NCBI GenBank assembly: GCA_946482365.1
Contig: CAMLQY010000002.1
Location: 1-64,000, forward strand
From: an uncultured Actinomycetes bacterium
Lineage (GTDB): Bacteria > Actinomycetota > Thermoleophilia > Solirubrobacterales > 70-9
DNA: 64,000 nucleotides
Direction of reading: 5' to 3'
Shown here: positions 23,783 to 32,107 of the stretch, in pieces
Layout: each line of letters starts with the position of its first letter
Position numbering within the stretch: position 1 is the first letter of the stretch
Position numbers and translations under genes: made by a program
Notes under the pieces: generated by a model
What the model saw: only the letters and a program-made list of their open reading frames with translations
Database searches by the model: none
Told to the model about the DNA's origin: nothing

Positions 23783-24541
23783 ATGCCTTCCAGCCGGGTC
23801 CAGCTCAGCCACGAGATGCTCCTCACCGCGATCGGCGACCGCTGGAGCCCGGGCGAGGTGAGCGCCGCGGCGGAGCTGCTCGCCGGCAGTGACGGCCAGT
23901 TCCCGTCCGGCATCCGCTCGCTTCCGCCCGACCTCGTCAGCGCGATCCAGCGCGAGCGGCTCCTGGCGGCAGCGCTGCGGGCGACGGCGGAGCTCGGCTA
24001 CCGGGAGATGAGCGTTCAGGACGTGCTGGACCGGGCCGGCGTCTCGCGGCCGACGTTCTACGAGCACTTCGAGAACAAGGAAGCCTGCTTCCTCACCGCC
24101 TTCGACGCGGCCGGCGCCCGGTTGCGCACCCGGATCACCGCCGCAGCCGGCTCTGCCACCGGCGGCTGGCGGAATCGCCTCCGGGCGGCCCTGGAGGAGT
24201 TGCTGCGTTTCGCCGAGGACGAGCCGGATGCAGCCGCGACGCTCGTCGTCGAGGCGCGCGCGGCCTGCCCGGCCGCCCTCCAGCGCCGCGACGAGCTGCT
24301 CGACCATTTCGCCTCGTGCCTCGACGACGAGATACGCGCCGACCCTCCCAAGGGGTCCCCCCCGTCGGCGATCGCGTCCGCCGGGGTCGTCGGCGGAATC
24401 GAGGCGCTGCTCTACTCGAGGCTCAACCGGGAAGAGGTCGTGGACCTGGACGAGCTGCTCCCCTCGCTGATGTACTTCGCGGTCCTTCCCTTCGAAGGCC
24501 CTGAGGTCGCCTCCGAAGAGCTGGTCATCCCGGTCGGCTGA
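23783..24541 (+). CDS. TetR-family regulator 3 with N-terminal extension
   Basis: 252 residues. About 50 extra residues (including ISxxHEMLLTAIGDRWSPGEVSAA-like sequence) come before the HTH, which reads RERLLAAALRATAELGYREMSVQDVLDRAGVSRPTFYEHFENKEACF. The ligand domain ends LMYFAVLPFEGPEVA. The extension resembles a small helical region found in some Solirubrobacterales TetR proteins. No ribosome site is visible, so the mRNA may be leaderless. Confidence 0.85.
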   Translation: MPSSRVQLSHEMLLTAIGDRWSPGEVSAAAELLAGSDGQFPSGIRSLPPDLVSAIQRERLLAAALRATAELGYREMSVQDVLDRAGVSRPTFYEHFENKEACFLTAFDAAGARLRTRITAAAGSATGGWRNRLRAALEELLRFAEDEPDAAATLVVEARAACPAALQRRDELLDHFASCLDDEIRADPPKGSPPSAIASAGVVGGIEALLYSRLNREEVVDLDELLPSLMYFAVLPFEGPEVASEELVIPVG

Positions 24542-24577
24542 GCCGCTCCAGGCGGCGACGCGGAAGCAGACGGGCGC

Positions 24578-25042
24578 TCAGCTGCGGCTGGTCGCGGTCC
24601 ACTCGGCCCAGCGCCTGGCCTCCTTGTGCCCGAGGTAGGGCAGGAGGGTGAACTCGACCAACTCGGGGACGCTCTGGAGCAGCTCTACCAGCGTGTCCGA
24701 GCGCAGGTGATGGGCGATCGTCGTCGCGAGGCCCCCGATCAGGGCCAGCTCTGTGCTCGCCGGGCGGCGGCGGTCCTCTGGGGTCGCGGTTCGCAACAGC
24801 TCCGCGAAGTGCTCGACGGTGCGGACGTAGCGGCGGCCCCCGTCCGGCCTCTGGATCAGCGCCTCGATCGTCAGCAGGCGAACCTCCTCGGGCTCCGACA
24901 CCGCGAAGTCGATTGCCGCGCCGATCGACTTCGCGACCTTGGCCGGCCACTCGTCCTGCGGGCGGCAGACCTCGAGGACGGCGACCTGGAGGCGACCGAC
25001 CGCCCCCGCGAACTCAGCTGAAAAGTCGTCCGGGGAATTCAT
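24578..25042 (-). CDS. TetR-like ligand domain protein lacking the HTH
   Basis: 154 residues from ATG at 25042 (MNSPDDFSAEFAGAVG). The sequence aligns by eye to the C-terminal half of its TetR neighbours: a WPAKVAKSIGAAIDFAVSEPEEVRLLTIEALIQRP helix pair and the end LVEFTLLPYLGHKEARRWAEW. No DNA-binding domain is encoded in any frame upstream, and upstream DNA is AT-rich with an inverted repeat. It could be a truncated tetR or a modulator that dimerises with a neighbour; the latter is speculation. Confidence 0.65.
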   Translation of the reverse strand: MNSPDDFSAEFAGAVGRLQVAVLEVCRPQDEWPAKVAKSIGAAIDFAVSEPEEVRLLTIEALIQRPDGGRRYVRTVEHFAELLRTATPEDRRRPASTELALIGGLATTIAHHLRSDTLVELLQSVPELVEFTLLPYLGHKEARRWAEWTATSRS

Positions 25043-25052
25043 AAACGCAAAC

Positions 25053-25078
25053 GTATATAAGTTGGCAGGACTATATAC
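25053..25078. promoter_or_regulatory. Inverted repeat upstream of HTH-less gene
   Basis: GTATATA-N12-TATATAC is a perfect 7-bp inverted repeat, 11 bp upstream of the ATG at 25042, in locally AT-rich DNA. The arrangement fits a TetR operator. Confidence 0.45.
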
Positions 25079-25139
25079 ATTCAGGTTTTCAACGTGACCG
25101 GCCAGGCTCGCGGATCGCGAAGCCAAGCCTGCGGGGGGC

Positions 25140-25937
25140 TTACGGGCGCCGGGAGCGCTTGCGTTTCTGGGCGGGCCGCTTGCGCGCGGCCATGCGCAGG
25201 GTGCGCTCGCTGGCTTTCTCGACCGCCTCGCCCATCGCCAGCTGGAAGACCGCGAGCAGGGCGTCGGAGGCGAGCGGGCGCATGCGGTCGAGAGCTTCGC
25301 GCACCTTGGGCCAGTCGCCCTCCGGCCGGCCGGCGCGCTCGAACGGCTCCCAGACCTCCTTGACGAAGAGATCGACGAAGGTGCGCGCGACGCCGTCGGC
25401 GTGGCGGCGCAGCTTCTCCGCCGTGGCCAGCGCGCCCTCGGGCCCGACGCCGAGCTCGGCCAGGGCCACCGCAGCGCGCTGCAGGCGAGGGCTGATCACC
25501 TCGATGCGCCCGTCCGGCAGGGCGCGCACGATGCCGAGCTTTTCCGCGCGCCGCATCAGGTCAGGGTCCGGCTGATCGCCGGCCGCTCCCCAAACTTCCG
25601 CCAGCTCCCCGGCCTCGACGATCTCGGGGGCCTCGTCCTCGAAGGGCGCGCGCAGGGCCCGGGTGAAGTCGAAGATCTCGGTGGCGGCGCCGTCACCGGT
25701 CTCGAGCACGCGCCGGATCGCCTCCAGGTTGAGCCCGTCGGCCTGCATCTCGCGCGTCAGCGCGATCCGCGCCACGTGCTCCTCGTTGTAGTAGCCGGTC
25801 CGACCGCGGACAACCGGCGGCGGCAGCAGCCCGCGTGTCTGGTGGGCGCGGATGTTGCGAACGGTCATACCGGTCCTCTCCGCCAGCTCGCGGATCGTCA
25901 TCTCGTCCTTGACGGCTTTAGCCGAACTCTTGCTCAT
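25140..25937 (-). CDS. MerR-family transcriptional regulator
   Basis: 265 residues from ATG at 25937. The MerR winged helix is MTIRELAERTGMTVRNIRAHQTRGLLPPPVVRGRTGYYNEEHVARI (about 13-58), followed by a dimerisation helix (LTREMQADGLNLEAIRRVLE). A C-terminal helical domain of about 150 residues and a Lys/Arg tail come next. No metal-binding Cys pair is seen, so an organic ligand is likelier. It overlaps the SDR gene by 4 bp (ATGA), so both are one operon. Confidence 0.87.
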   Translation of the reverse strand: MSKSSAKAVKDEMTIRELAERTGMTVRNIRAHQTRGLLPPPVVRGRTGYYNEEHVARIALTREMQADGLNLEAIRRVLETGDGAATEIFDFTRALRAPFEDEAPEIVEAGELAEVWGAAGDQPDPDLMRRAEKLGIVRALPDGRIEVISPRLQRAAVALAELGVGPEGALATAEKLRRHADGVARTFVDLFVKEVWEPFERAGRPEGDWPKVREALDRMRPLASDALLAVFQLAMGEAVEKASERTLRMAARKRPAQKRKRSRRP

Positions 25938-26656
25938 CCCTTCATCGTAAGCGCGAGCCGCTGGCCGTTCATCTTCCCGGCCGCGGTTGAGCAAAGGAAC
26001 CCGATCGCCTCCGCGATGTGCTCGGCGGGCGTGAAGGTGGGGAAGGCCTCCCCCGGGCTCTCCTCCCGCATCCGCGGCGTGAGGATCGCGTCGACGACGA
26101 TCACGTTGGCGGTCGCGGCGGTGCCTTCGAAGCCGTCTGCAAGGGCCAGGGTCCAGGCCTCGGCGGCGGCCTTGGAGGCCGCGTAGGCGGCATTCGAGTT
26201 GGAGGGCTCCTGGGCCTGCTTGGAGGAGACGAGGACGAAGCGGCCGTTCTCGCCCGCGAGGAGCGCGTCGTGGAAGGCCCGCGTGGTGTGCTGCACGGTG
26301 CGGATCAGCAGGTCGTGGAGGAGATCCCAGTCGGCGAGCGGCGCCTCGTGCAGCGGCTGCCCGCCGCGCCAGCCCCCGACCAGGTGCGCCAGCGCATCGA
26401 CCCTGCCGAAGCGCTCGACGAGCGCCTCGCACCACTCCCGGGTCGCCCCCTCGTCGAGCAGGTCGACGGCACGGCCGTCCCAGCGGTCCTCCGGCAAGCC
26501 GAGCCGCTCGCCAACCTCATCGGCAGCCTCCTGCGAGACATCGGCGCCGGCGACCGTCGCGCCCGCCGCGGCAAGCCGCTCCGCAACCGTCGGGCCCAGC
26601 CCGCCGGCGACGCCGGCGATCGCGATCACACGGCCGTCGAGGTCGCTCACGCTCAT
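25934..26656 (-). CDS. SDR-family oxidoreductase
   Basis: 240 residues. The cofactor motif is GVAGGLGPTVAERLA (a variant of TGxxxGxG). Then comes HLVGGWRGG in the NNAG position, and the active site Ser (FVLVSSKQ) and YAASK. The C-terminus holds GKMNGQRLALTMKG. All catalytic residues are intact. Substrate unknown. It is the first gene of a two-gene operon with the MerR regulator, which may control it. Confidence 0.88.
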   Translation of the reverse strand: MSVSDLDGRVIAIAGVAGGLGPTVAERLAAAGATVAGADVSQEAADEVGERLGLPEDRWDGRAVDLLDEGATREWCEALVERFGRVDALAHLVGGWRGGQPLHEAPLADWDLLHDLLIRTVQHTTRAFHDALLAGENGRFVLVSSKQAQEPSNSNAAYAASKAAAEAWTLALADGFEGTAATANVIVVDAILTPRMREESPGEAFPTFTPAEHIAEAIGFLCSTAAGKMNGQRLALTMKG

Positions 26657-26713
26657 CTGTCAATCATGGCGCAAACAGATCGAGGGAATGTTCTGTCTGA
26701 GCTATGTACAAGC

Positions 26714-27187
26714 ATGAACTGGATGGAGCTACGGCAACGCAACCCGCGACACCAAGGAGACATCGGGGAGGCAATCGCGGCGAGCTGGCTGACTAGAGCC
26801 GGTTACGGCGTTTGGATCCCGTTTGGCCACAGTCCCGACTGCGACCTCGTCGCGGAACGGGACCACGCCCTGCATCGGATTCAAGTTAAGACCACCACGC
26901 TGTTCCGCAACGGACGATGGGAAGTCGCAGTTTGCACACGCGGCGGCAACCGGAGCTGGAATGGGGTCGTAAAGAAGCTTGACGCCAACCGATTCGACTA
27001 CCTCTTCGTCGTGGCGGGAGATTGGCGCTGCTGGTTCATTCCATCGACCGAAGTCGGCGGTCAAACTAGCCTGCTCTTGGGCGGGCCGAAGTACGCGAGG
27101 TTCGAAGTCAGCTCACTCGAACGTGGACAGCCCGCGCCACAAGTTGCGCCGCAGGGAATGGGGGAGGCAGGATTCGAACCTGCGTAG
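26714..27187 (+). CDS. PD-(D/E)XK endonuclease-like protein ending inside tRNA-Tyr
   Basis: 157 residues from ATG at 26714. HQGDIGEAIAASWLTRAGYGVWIPFG is followed by DCDLVAERDHALHRIQVKTT, the PD...(E/Q)xK core of the group I intron-type endonuclease family, with Gln in the E position. FDYLFVVAG closes the fold. Its G+C is lower than that of its neighbours, which suggests transfer. The last ten codons (GMGEAGFEPA) read antisense through the tRNA-Tyr 3' arm, so the natural end may be lost or replaced. DNA cleavage is inferred from fold only. Confidence 0.75.
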   Translation: MNWMELRQRNPRHQGDIGEAIAASWLTRAGYGVWIPFGHSPDCDLVAERDHALHRIQVKTTTLFRNGRWEVAVCTRGGNRSWNGVVKKLDANRFDYLFVVAGDWRCWFIPSTEVGGQTSLLLGGPKYARFEVSSLERGQPAPQVAPQGMGEAGFEPA

Positions 27188-27240
27188 GCAGAGCCAATGC
27201 GTTTACAGCGCATCTCCTTTAACCACTCGGACACTCCCCC
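27159..27240 (-). tRNA. tRNA-Tyr (GTA)
   Basis: The minus strand folds as a class II tRNA. The acceptor GGGGGAG pairs with CTCCCCC, with discriminator A. The anticodon stem ATGCG/CGCAT holds loop CTGTAAA (anticodon GTA). A long variable arm and GGTTCGAATCC T arm follow. CCA is not encoded. Its 3' end overlaps the end of the PD-(D/E)XK ORF. Confidence 0.93.
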
Positions 27241-27282
27241 AGGTGAATGAGGAGCCGATTCTAAGGGACAGACACGGTCCGA

Positions 27283-27657
27283 CTACGAAACCCCGAGGCG
27301 CTGCATCATCTGCTCGTTGAACGCGGTCAGCGCCGACATCGGGCGCATGAAGACCGTGAGGACGGCCACGCGGCCCTCCTCGTCGAGCTCGAGGAAGTCG
27401 ATTCCCTCCAGCTCGCGGTCGCCGACGCGGGCCTTGAAGCGAAGGGCGACGGTATCGCCCTCCTGCAGCTCGTCGACGTAGGTCAGGTCCTCGAGCGTCG
27501 CCGCGACGTGGGTGAGGATGTGGCCGACCGCCTCGCGGCCCTCGAAGCCGCGGAAGAGGATCGGGCTGTGCAGCTCGACGTCCTCGCGCAAGGTCTCGGT
27601 CATCAACTCGACGTCCTTGGCTTCGGCGGCGCGGCGGAAGGGATGAGGCTCTGGCAT
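27283..27657 (-). CDS. SnoaL-like / NTF2-fold protein
   Basis: 124 residues. It has the SnoaL-like pattern: FRRAAEAKDVELMTETLREDVELHSPILFRGFEGREAVGHIL, then a beta-sheet with VALRFKARVGDRELEGIDFLELDEEGRV and a closing MRPMSALTAFNEQM helix. Such proteins act as small isomerases, cyclases or binding proteins; no specific catalytic pair can be assigned. It is divergent from the reductase at 27678 with a 20-bp gap. Confidence 0.82.
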   Translation of the reverse strand: MPEPHPFRRAAEAKDVELMTETLREDVELHSPILFRGFEGREAVGHILTHVAATLEDLTYVDELQEGDTVALRFKARVGDRELEGIDFLELDEEGRVAVLTVFMRPMSALTAFNEQMMQRLGVS

Positions 27658-27677
27658 CGCCGTGTACCTTACGCGCC

Positions 27678-28136
27678 ATGCCCAGCGACCACACGATCGC
27701 GCGGATCTCTAACTCGCTCGGCGCGCGGGGGCTGCGCTGGACCGGCAAGCTGAACGTGCCGCTCTACCGGCTGAGCGGTGGGCGCGTCGGCGGCAAGGTA
27801 GGGCGAGCGCCGGTCTTGCTGCTGACCACCACCGGCCGCAAGTCGGGGGAGCCGCGAACCGCACCGGTCGTCTACCTCGCCGACGGCGAGAACGCCGTCG
27901 TGATCAACACCAACGCCGGCAACGCCAAGGTCCCCGCCTGGTCACTCAACCTGGAGGCGAACCCCGAGGCCGAAGTCGAGCGCGGCCGCAGGCGCTACCC
28001 GGTCCGCGCGCGCATCGCCGAGGGGGAGGAGCGGGAGCGGCTCTGGCGCGAGCACAACGAGCAGTACGCCGGCTTCGACGACTACCGGGAGAAGCTCGAC
28101 CGCACGCCCTCGGTGATCGTGCTCGAGCCGCGCTGA
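27678..28136 (+). CDS. Deazaflavin (F420)-dependent nitroreductase, Ddn family
   Basis: 152 residues. The split-barrel family signature is present: APVLLLTTTGRKSGEPRTAPVVYLADGENAVVINTNAGNAKVPAWSLNLEANP, followed by FDDYREKLDRTPSVIVLEP. Ddn-type enzymes use F420H2 to reduce quinones or nitro compounds. The family is largely actinobacterial, which supports the taxonomic call. Start at ATG 27678; no strong ribosome site. Confidence 0.9.
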   Translation: MPSDHTIARISNSLGARGLRWTGKLNVPLYRLSGGRVGGKVGRAPVLLLTTTGRKSGEPRTAPVVYLADGENAVVINTNAGNAKVPAWSLNLEANPEAEVERGRRRYPVRARIAEGEERERLWREHNEQYAGFDDYREKLDRTPSVIVLEPR

Positions 28137-28145
28137 GAGGCGTAC

Positions 28146-29327
<1,182 letters not shown>

Positions 29328-29414
29328 CGCTCCGACCGAGGCGAAGTATAGGCAGAATTTACGGTTTGTTCGCTGCGCCGGCCGCCGCGCGGAGGCGCCG
29401 GTCGCCTACCCTTC

Positions 29415-30428
29415 ATGGCAGTGGCCGCCCGCACGACGATCACACCCTCGCTAGCCGCGCCCGACGTGCAGGCGTCGGTTCCGGCGACGCAGGTCAGCCT
29501 CTCGCGGGTCGGCGTGACCGGCGTGGAGAAGGTGATCCGGGTCAAGGCCGATGGGACAGAGAACCTCTATCACGCCGGTTTCGAGTGCTTCGTCGACCTA
29601 GAGCCACGGCAGGCGGGGGTCCACATGTCCCGCTTCGAGGAGATCGTCGGGGAGGCGATCGACGAGGTCGTGCTCGGCGAGGCGTTCCGCGCCGAGGTCC
29701 TCGCCGCCCACATCGCCCAGCGGGTCCGCGAGCGCCAGCAGGGACGGCGGGCCGAGGTCTCCGTCGAGGCGCGCTACCCCGAGACGGTGACGACGCCGGC
29801 GAGCGGACACTCGACCCAGGAGATCTACGTCCTCTTCGGCACCGCGGTCGCCTCCCAGCGGGGCACGCGGACGCTGACCGGCGTGCAGGCCCAGGGGATG
29901 ACGGCGTGCCCCTGCGCCCAGGAGATGGTCGCCGAGCTGGGGCGCGAACGCCTCGCCGACGCCGGCTTCGATCCCGAGCAGGTCGAGCGGGCGATCGAGG
30001 CGGTGCCGGTCGCCACACACAACCAGCGCGGCGTCGGCACCCTCTACATCGGCTGCCCGGAGGGCGGCGACGCCTGGATCGACGCCCCCGAGCTGCTGCG
30101 CATCGTCGAGAGCTCGATGAGCTCTGAGATCTACGAGCTGATGAAGCGCCCCGACGAGCTCGCCGTGGTCGCCAAGGCGCACGAACAGCCCCGCTTCGTC
30201 GAGGACTGCGTGCGGGAGATGATCCGCGCCGTGGTCGAGCGTTGCGCCGACATGCCGGACGAGGCCTTCGTCATGGCCCGCCAGGAGAACCTGGAGACGA
30301 TCCACCGCCACAACGTCGTCGCCGAGCGCTACGGCACCCTCGGCGACCTCCGCCAGGAGCTCGCCTCCGGCGAGCACCAGCACCACCACACGACGATGCG
30401 CGAGTGGCTGGAGTCCCCGGGCGCCTGA
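29415..30428 (+). CDS. mptA: GTP cyclohydrolase, MptA/FolE2 family
   Basis: 337 residues. It opens with DVQASVPATQVSLSRVGVTGVEKVIRV, the FolE2/MptA start. Family residues include FVDLEPRQAGVHMSRFEE, the metal-binding GMTACPCAQEM (Cys) and VATHNQRGVGTLYIG, and ends with HRHNVVAERYG. The enzyme opens GTP to a dihydroneopterin product using a divalent metal rather than the FolE zinc site. It feeds folate or other pterin synthesis. Bacterial FolE2 and archaeal-type MptA cannot be separated by eye. Confidence 0.88.
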   Translation: MAVAARTTITPSLAAPDVQASVPATQVSLSRVGVTGVEKVIRVKADGTENLYHAGFECFVDLEPRQAGVHMSRFEEIVGEAIDEVVLGEAFRAEVLAAHIAQRVRERQQGRRAEVSVEARYPETVTTPASGHSTQEIYVLFGTAVASQRGTRTLTGVQAQGMTACPCAQEMVAELGRERLADAGFDPEQVERAIEAVPVATHNQRGVGTLYIGCPEGGDAWIDAPELLRIVESSMSSEIYELMKRPDELAVVAKAHEQPRFVEDCVREMIRAVVERCADMPDEAFVMARQENLETIHRHNVVAERYGTLGDLRQELASGEHQHHHTTMREWLESPGA

Positions 30429-30437
30429 ACCTCTACC

Positions 30438-30484
30438 GGGTGCAACGTTTTCGCGGGGTATTTGGCACCCAATGCGTTGCACCC
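30438..30484. repeat. Palindromic repeat B1
   Basis: GGGTGCAACG and exact complement CGTTGCACCC are 27 bp apart, with an inner GGGGTATTT...CACCC part. It matches B2 (31386) in the same orientation and B3 (50983) inverted. It lies between the convergent mptA and AbiEi-DUF559 genes. Confidence 0.85.
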
Positions 30485-30500
30485 CACGCGGGGGGCGGAA

Positions 30501-31475
30501 TCACCGCAGCGAACTCGCGACCAGCGCTAGGAACGGACCCGGATTGCTCTTGAGCATCCGGTACGTCACACGGTGCACGGTGTAGCCAGCCGCCGAGAGC
30601 GCAACGGTCGATTCGTGGTCTCGCTCGAAAGCTGGGCGATCTCGGTGGTAGGTATAGCCGTCGGTCTCCACGATCACCTTCGCCTTCGGCCAGTAGAAAT
30701 CGACCAGGTACCCCTCCACCAGCACGTTCACCTGGGGGAGCTGCAGGCCGGCCTTTTGGCAAAGCGAGAAGAAGTCGATCTCGAGAGGAGAGACAGCATC
30801 CGCCGCCCGGGGGTCGACGTGAGCGGCCACGCGCCGTAGCCGGCGCAGCCCCCTCCGGCCGTTGCCTTCTTCGATGACCCGGTGGAGCTCGCGCCAGTTC
30901 AGGCGCCCGCTGCGGTCAGCGTTCACGACCATGTGCTCCAGCTGCCGATCGTCGAGACGACCAGCGTTGTCCATCAGGGTCCGCTCGATCGAGGTGACGG
31001 GAATCCCAGCCTCGGTTGTCACGTCCTCCTCCGGCAGCGATCGGGTCTGGTGGAGCCAGACCCCGTGCGGCCGACGGTGTCCTGCGCGGCGGATCACCTC
31101 GTGAGGACGACGCGATCCGCGCAGGCCCCAGAGCTGGGCGGCACTGCCGTAGGAGAGATAGGCGTTGGGACCGCAAGCGAGGGTCGCGGCCATCCACTCG
31201 CCGTGAAGGCTCATCCGCCGATGCCCCAAGGCGAAGACTCCACGGTGAAGCTCGATCAGCCGCCCACTTTCGACGCGCGTGCGGATCAAGTCCCTGCCCA
31301 GGCCCAACGCGATGAGCTGGCGCCGGGCGACGACACCGTGCTGCTGTTCGGCCAGTTGACGGATCTCCGCGGTCGCAACCTCTCCGGGTGCAACGCGTTG
31401 GAGGGCTATTTCACGCCCAAAGCGTTTCACCCGGGGGTTGGGGGTGGGGGTGGGGTTGGGGCGGTGCGTCGGCAT
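30501..31475 (-). CDS. AbiEi-like N-domain plus DUF559 nuclease-like domain protein
   Basis: 324 residues. About 38-110 form an AbiEi/winged-helix antitoxin-like domain (QHGVVARRQLIALGLGRDLIRTRVESGRLIELHRGVFALGH). The C-terminal 100 residues are a DUF559, Vsr-like PD-(D/E)XK fold: PLEIDFFSLCQKAGLQLPQ, VDFYWPKAKVIVETDGYTYHRD, VHRVTY. It is a common lone protein in Solirubrobacterales with an unproven function, perhaps defence. Residues around KRFGREIALQRVAPGEV are encoded by repeat B2; a GTG within it is an alternative start. Confidence 0.78.
   Translation of the reverse strand: MPTHRPNPTPTPNPRVKRFGREIALQRVAPGEVATAEIRQLAEQQHGVVARRQLIALGLGRDLIRTRVESGRLIELHRGVFALGHRRMSLHGEWMAATLACGPNAYLSYGSAAQLWGLRGSRRPHEVIRRAGHRRPHGVWLHQTRSLPEEDVTTEAGIPVTSIERTLMDNAGRLDDRQLEHMVVNADRSGRLNWRELHRVIEEGNGRRGLRRLRRVAAHVDPRAADAVSPLEIDFFSLCQKAGLQLPQVNVLVEGYLVDFYWPKAKVIVETDGYTYHRDRPAFERDHESTVALSAAGYTVHRVTYRMLKSNPGPFLALVASSLR
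31386..31432. repeat. Palindromic repeat B2
   Basis: GGGTGCAACG and CGTTTCACCC (one mismatch to the complement), with the inner GGGCTATTTCACGCCC shared with B3. It overlaps the 5' end of the AbiEi-DUF559 gene, unlike the other copies, which lie at gene ends. Confidence 0.8.
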
Positions 31476-31531
31476 AACGCGACGCTGACAGCCGGGGGCG
31501 CGCGGGTGGTGCGCGAAATGTCAGGGGATCG

Positions 31532-32104
31532 TCAGGGCTTGCGCGCGGCTACGTGGCGCGTCCGCGCTTCGCGCTCTTCCTCGATCCGGCGGCGCAGACC
31601 GAAGAAGTAGTCGGCGCCGCTGATCACGGTGACGGCGACCGCGATGTAGACGAGCGCGTCGACCCAGGCGGGGGCGGGGTTGGCGGCGATGAGGGCGAAG
31701 ACGGCGGCGATCTGGAGCACGGTCTTCAGCTTGCCCAGCCAGCTGGCGGAGATCACGATGCCGCGCTCGGCCGCGACCGCGCGCATCACCGTGACCGCGA
31801 ACTCGCGGGCGATGATCACCATCGCGACCCAGGCTTCGAGCCGGTCGAGCGAGACCAGGGAGACGAGCGCGGCGACGATCAGCAGCTTGTCGGCGATCGG
31901 GTCCATCAGCTTGCCGAAGGTGGTGACCGACCCGCGCGAGCGGGCGAAGTAGCCGTCGAGGCCGTCTGTGAGCGCCGCCAGGGCGAAGACCGCGGCGGCA
32001 AGCGCGTCGCCGTTGGGCGTCTCGCCGAGCAGGGCGACGACGACGACCGGCACCGCGAGGATGCGCAGGAGGGTCAGCGCGTTGGGCAGGTTGAGCGGAA
32101 ACAC
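31532..32104 (-). CDS. pgsA: CDP-diacylglycerol-glycerol-3-phosphate 3-phosphatidyltransferase
   Basis: 190 residues, about five membrane helices. It opens with NLPNALTLLRILAVPVVVV, the PgsA start. The CDP-alcohol phosphotransferase motif DG-x2-DG-x2-AR-x8-G-x3-D-x3-D is complete: DGLDGYFARSRGSVTTFGK then LMDPIADK. It makes phosphatidylglycerophosphate for membrane phospholipids. It lies 3 bp downstream of the MMPL gene, so it is probably co-transcribed. Confidence 0.92.
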   Translation of the reverse strand: MFPLNLPNALTLLRILAVPVVVVALLGETPNGDALAAAVFALAALTDGLDGYFARSRGSVTTFGKLMDPIADKLLIVAALVSLVSLDRLEAWVAMVIIAREFAVTVMRAVAAERGIVISASWLGKLKTVLQIAAVFALIAANPAPAWVDALVYIAVAVTVISGADYFFGLRRRIEEEREARTRHVAARKP

Positions 32105-32107
32105 CGC

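Noticed and set aside
30438..31432. B1 and B2 as terminal repeats of an insertion sequence around the DUF559 gene
   Set aside because: The copies are in the same orientation, a third copy lies alone at 50983, and no transposase or target duplication is visible.
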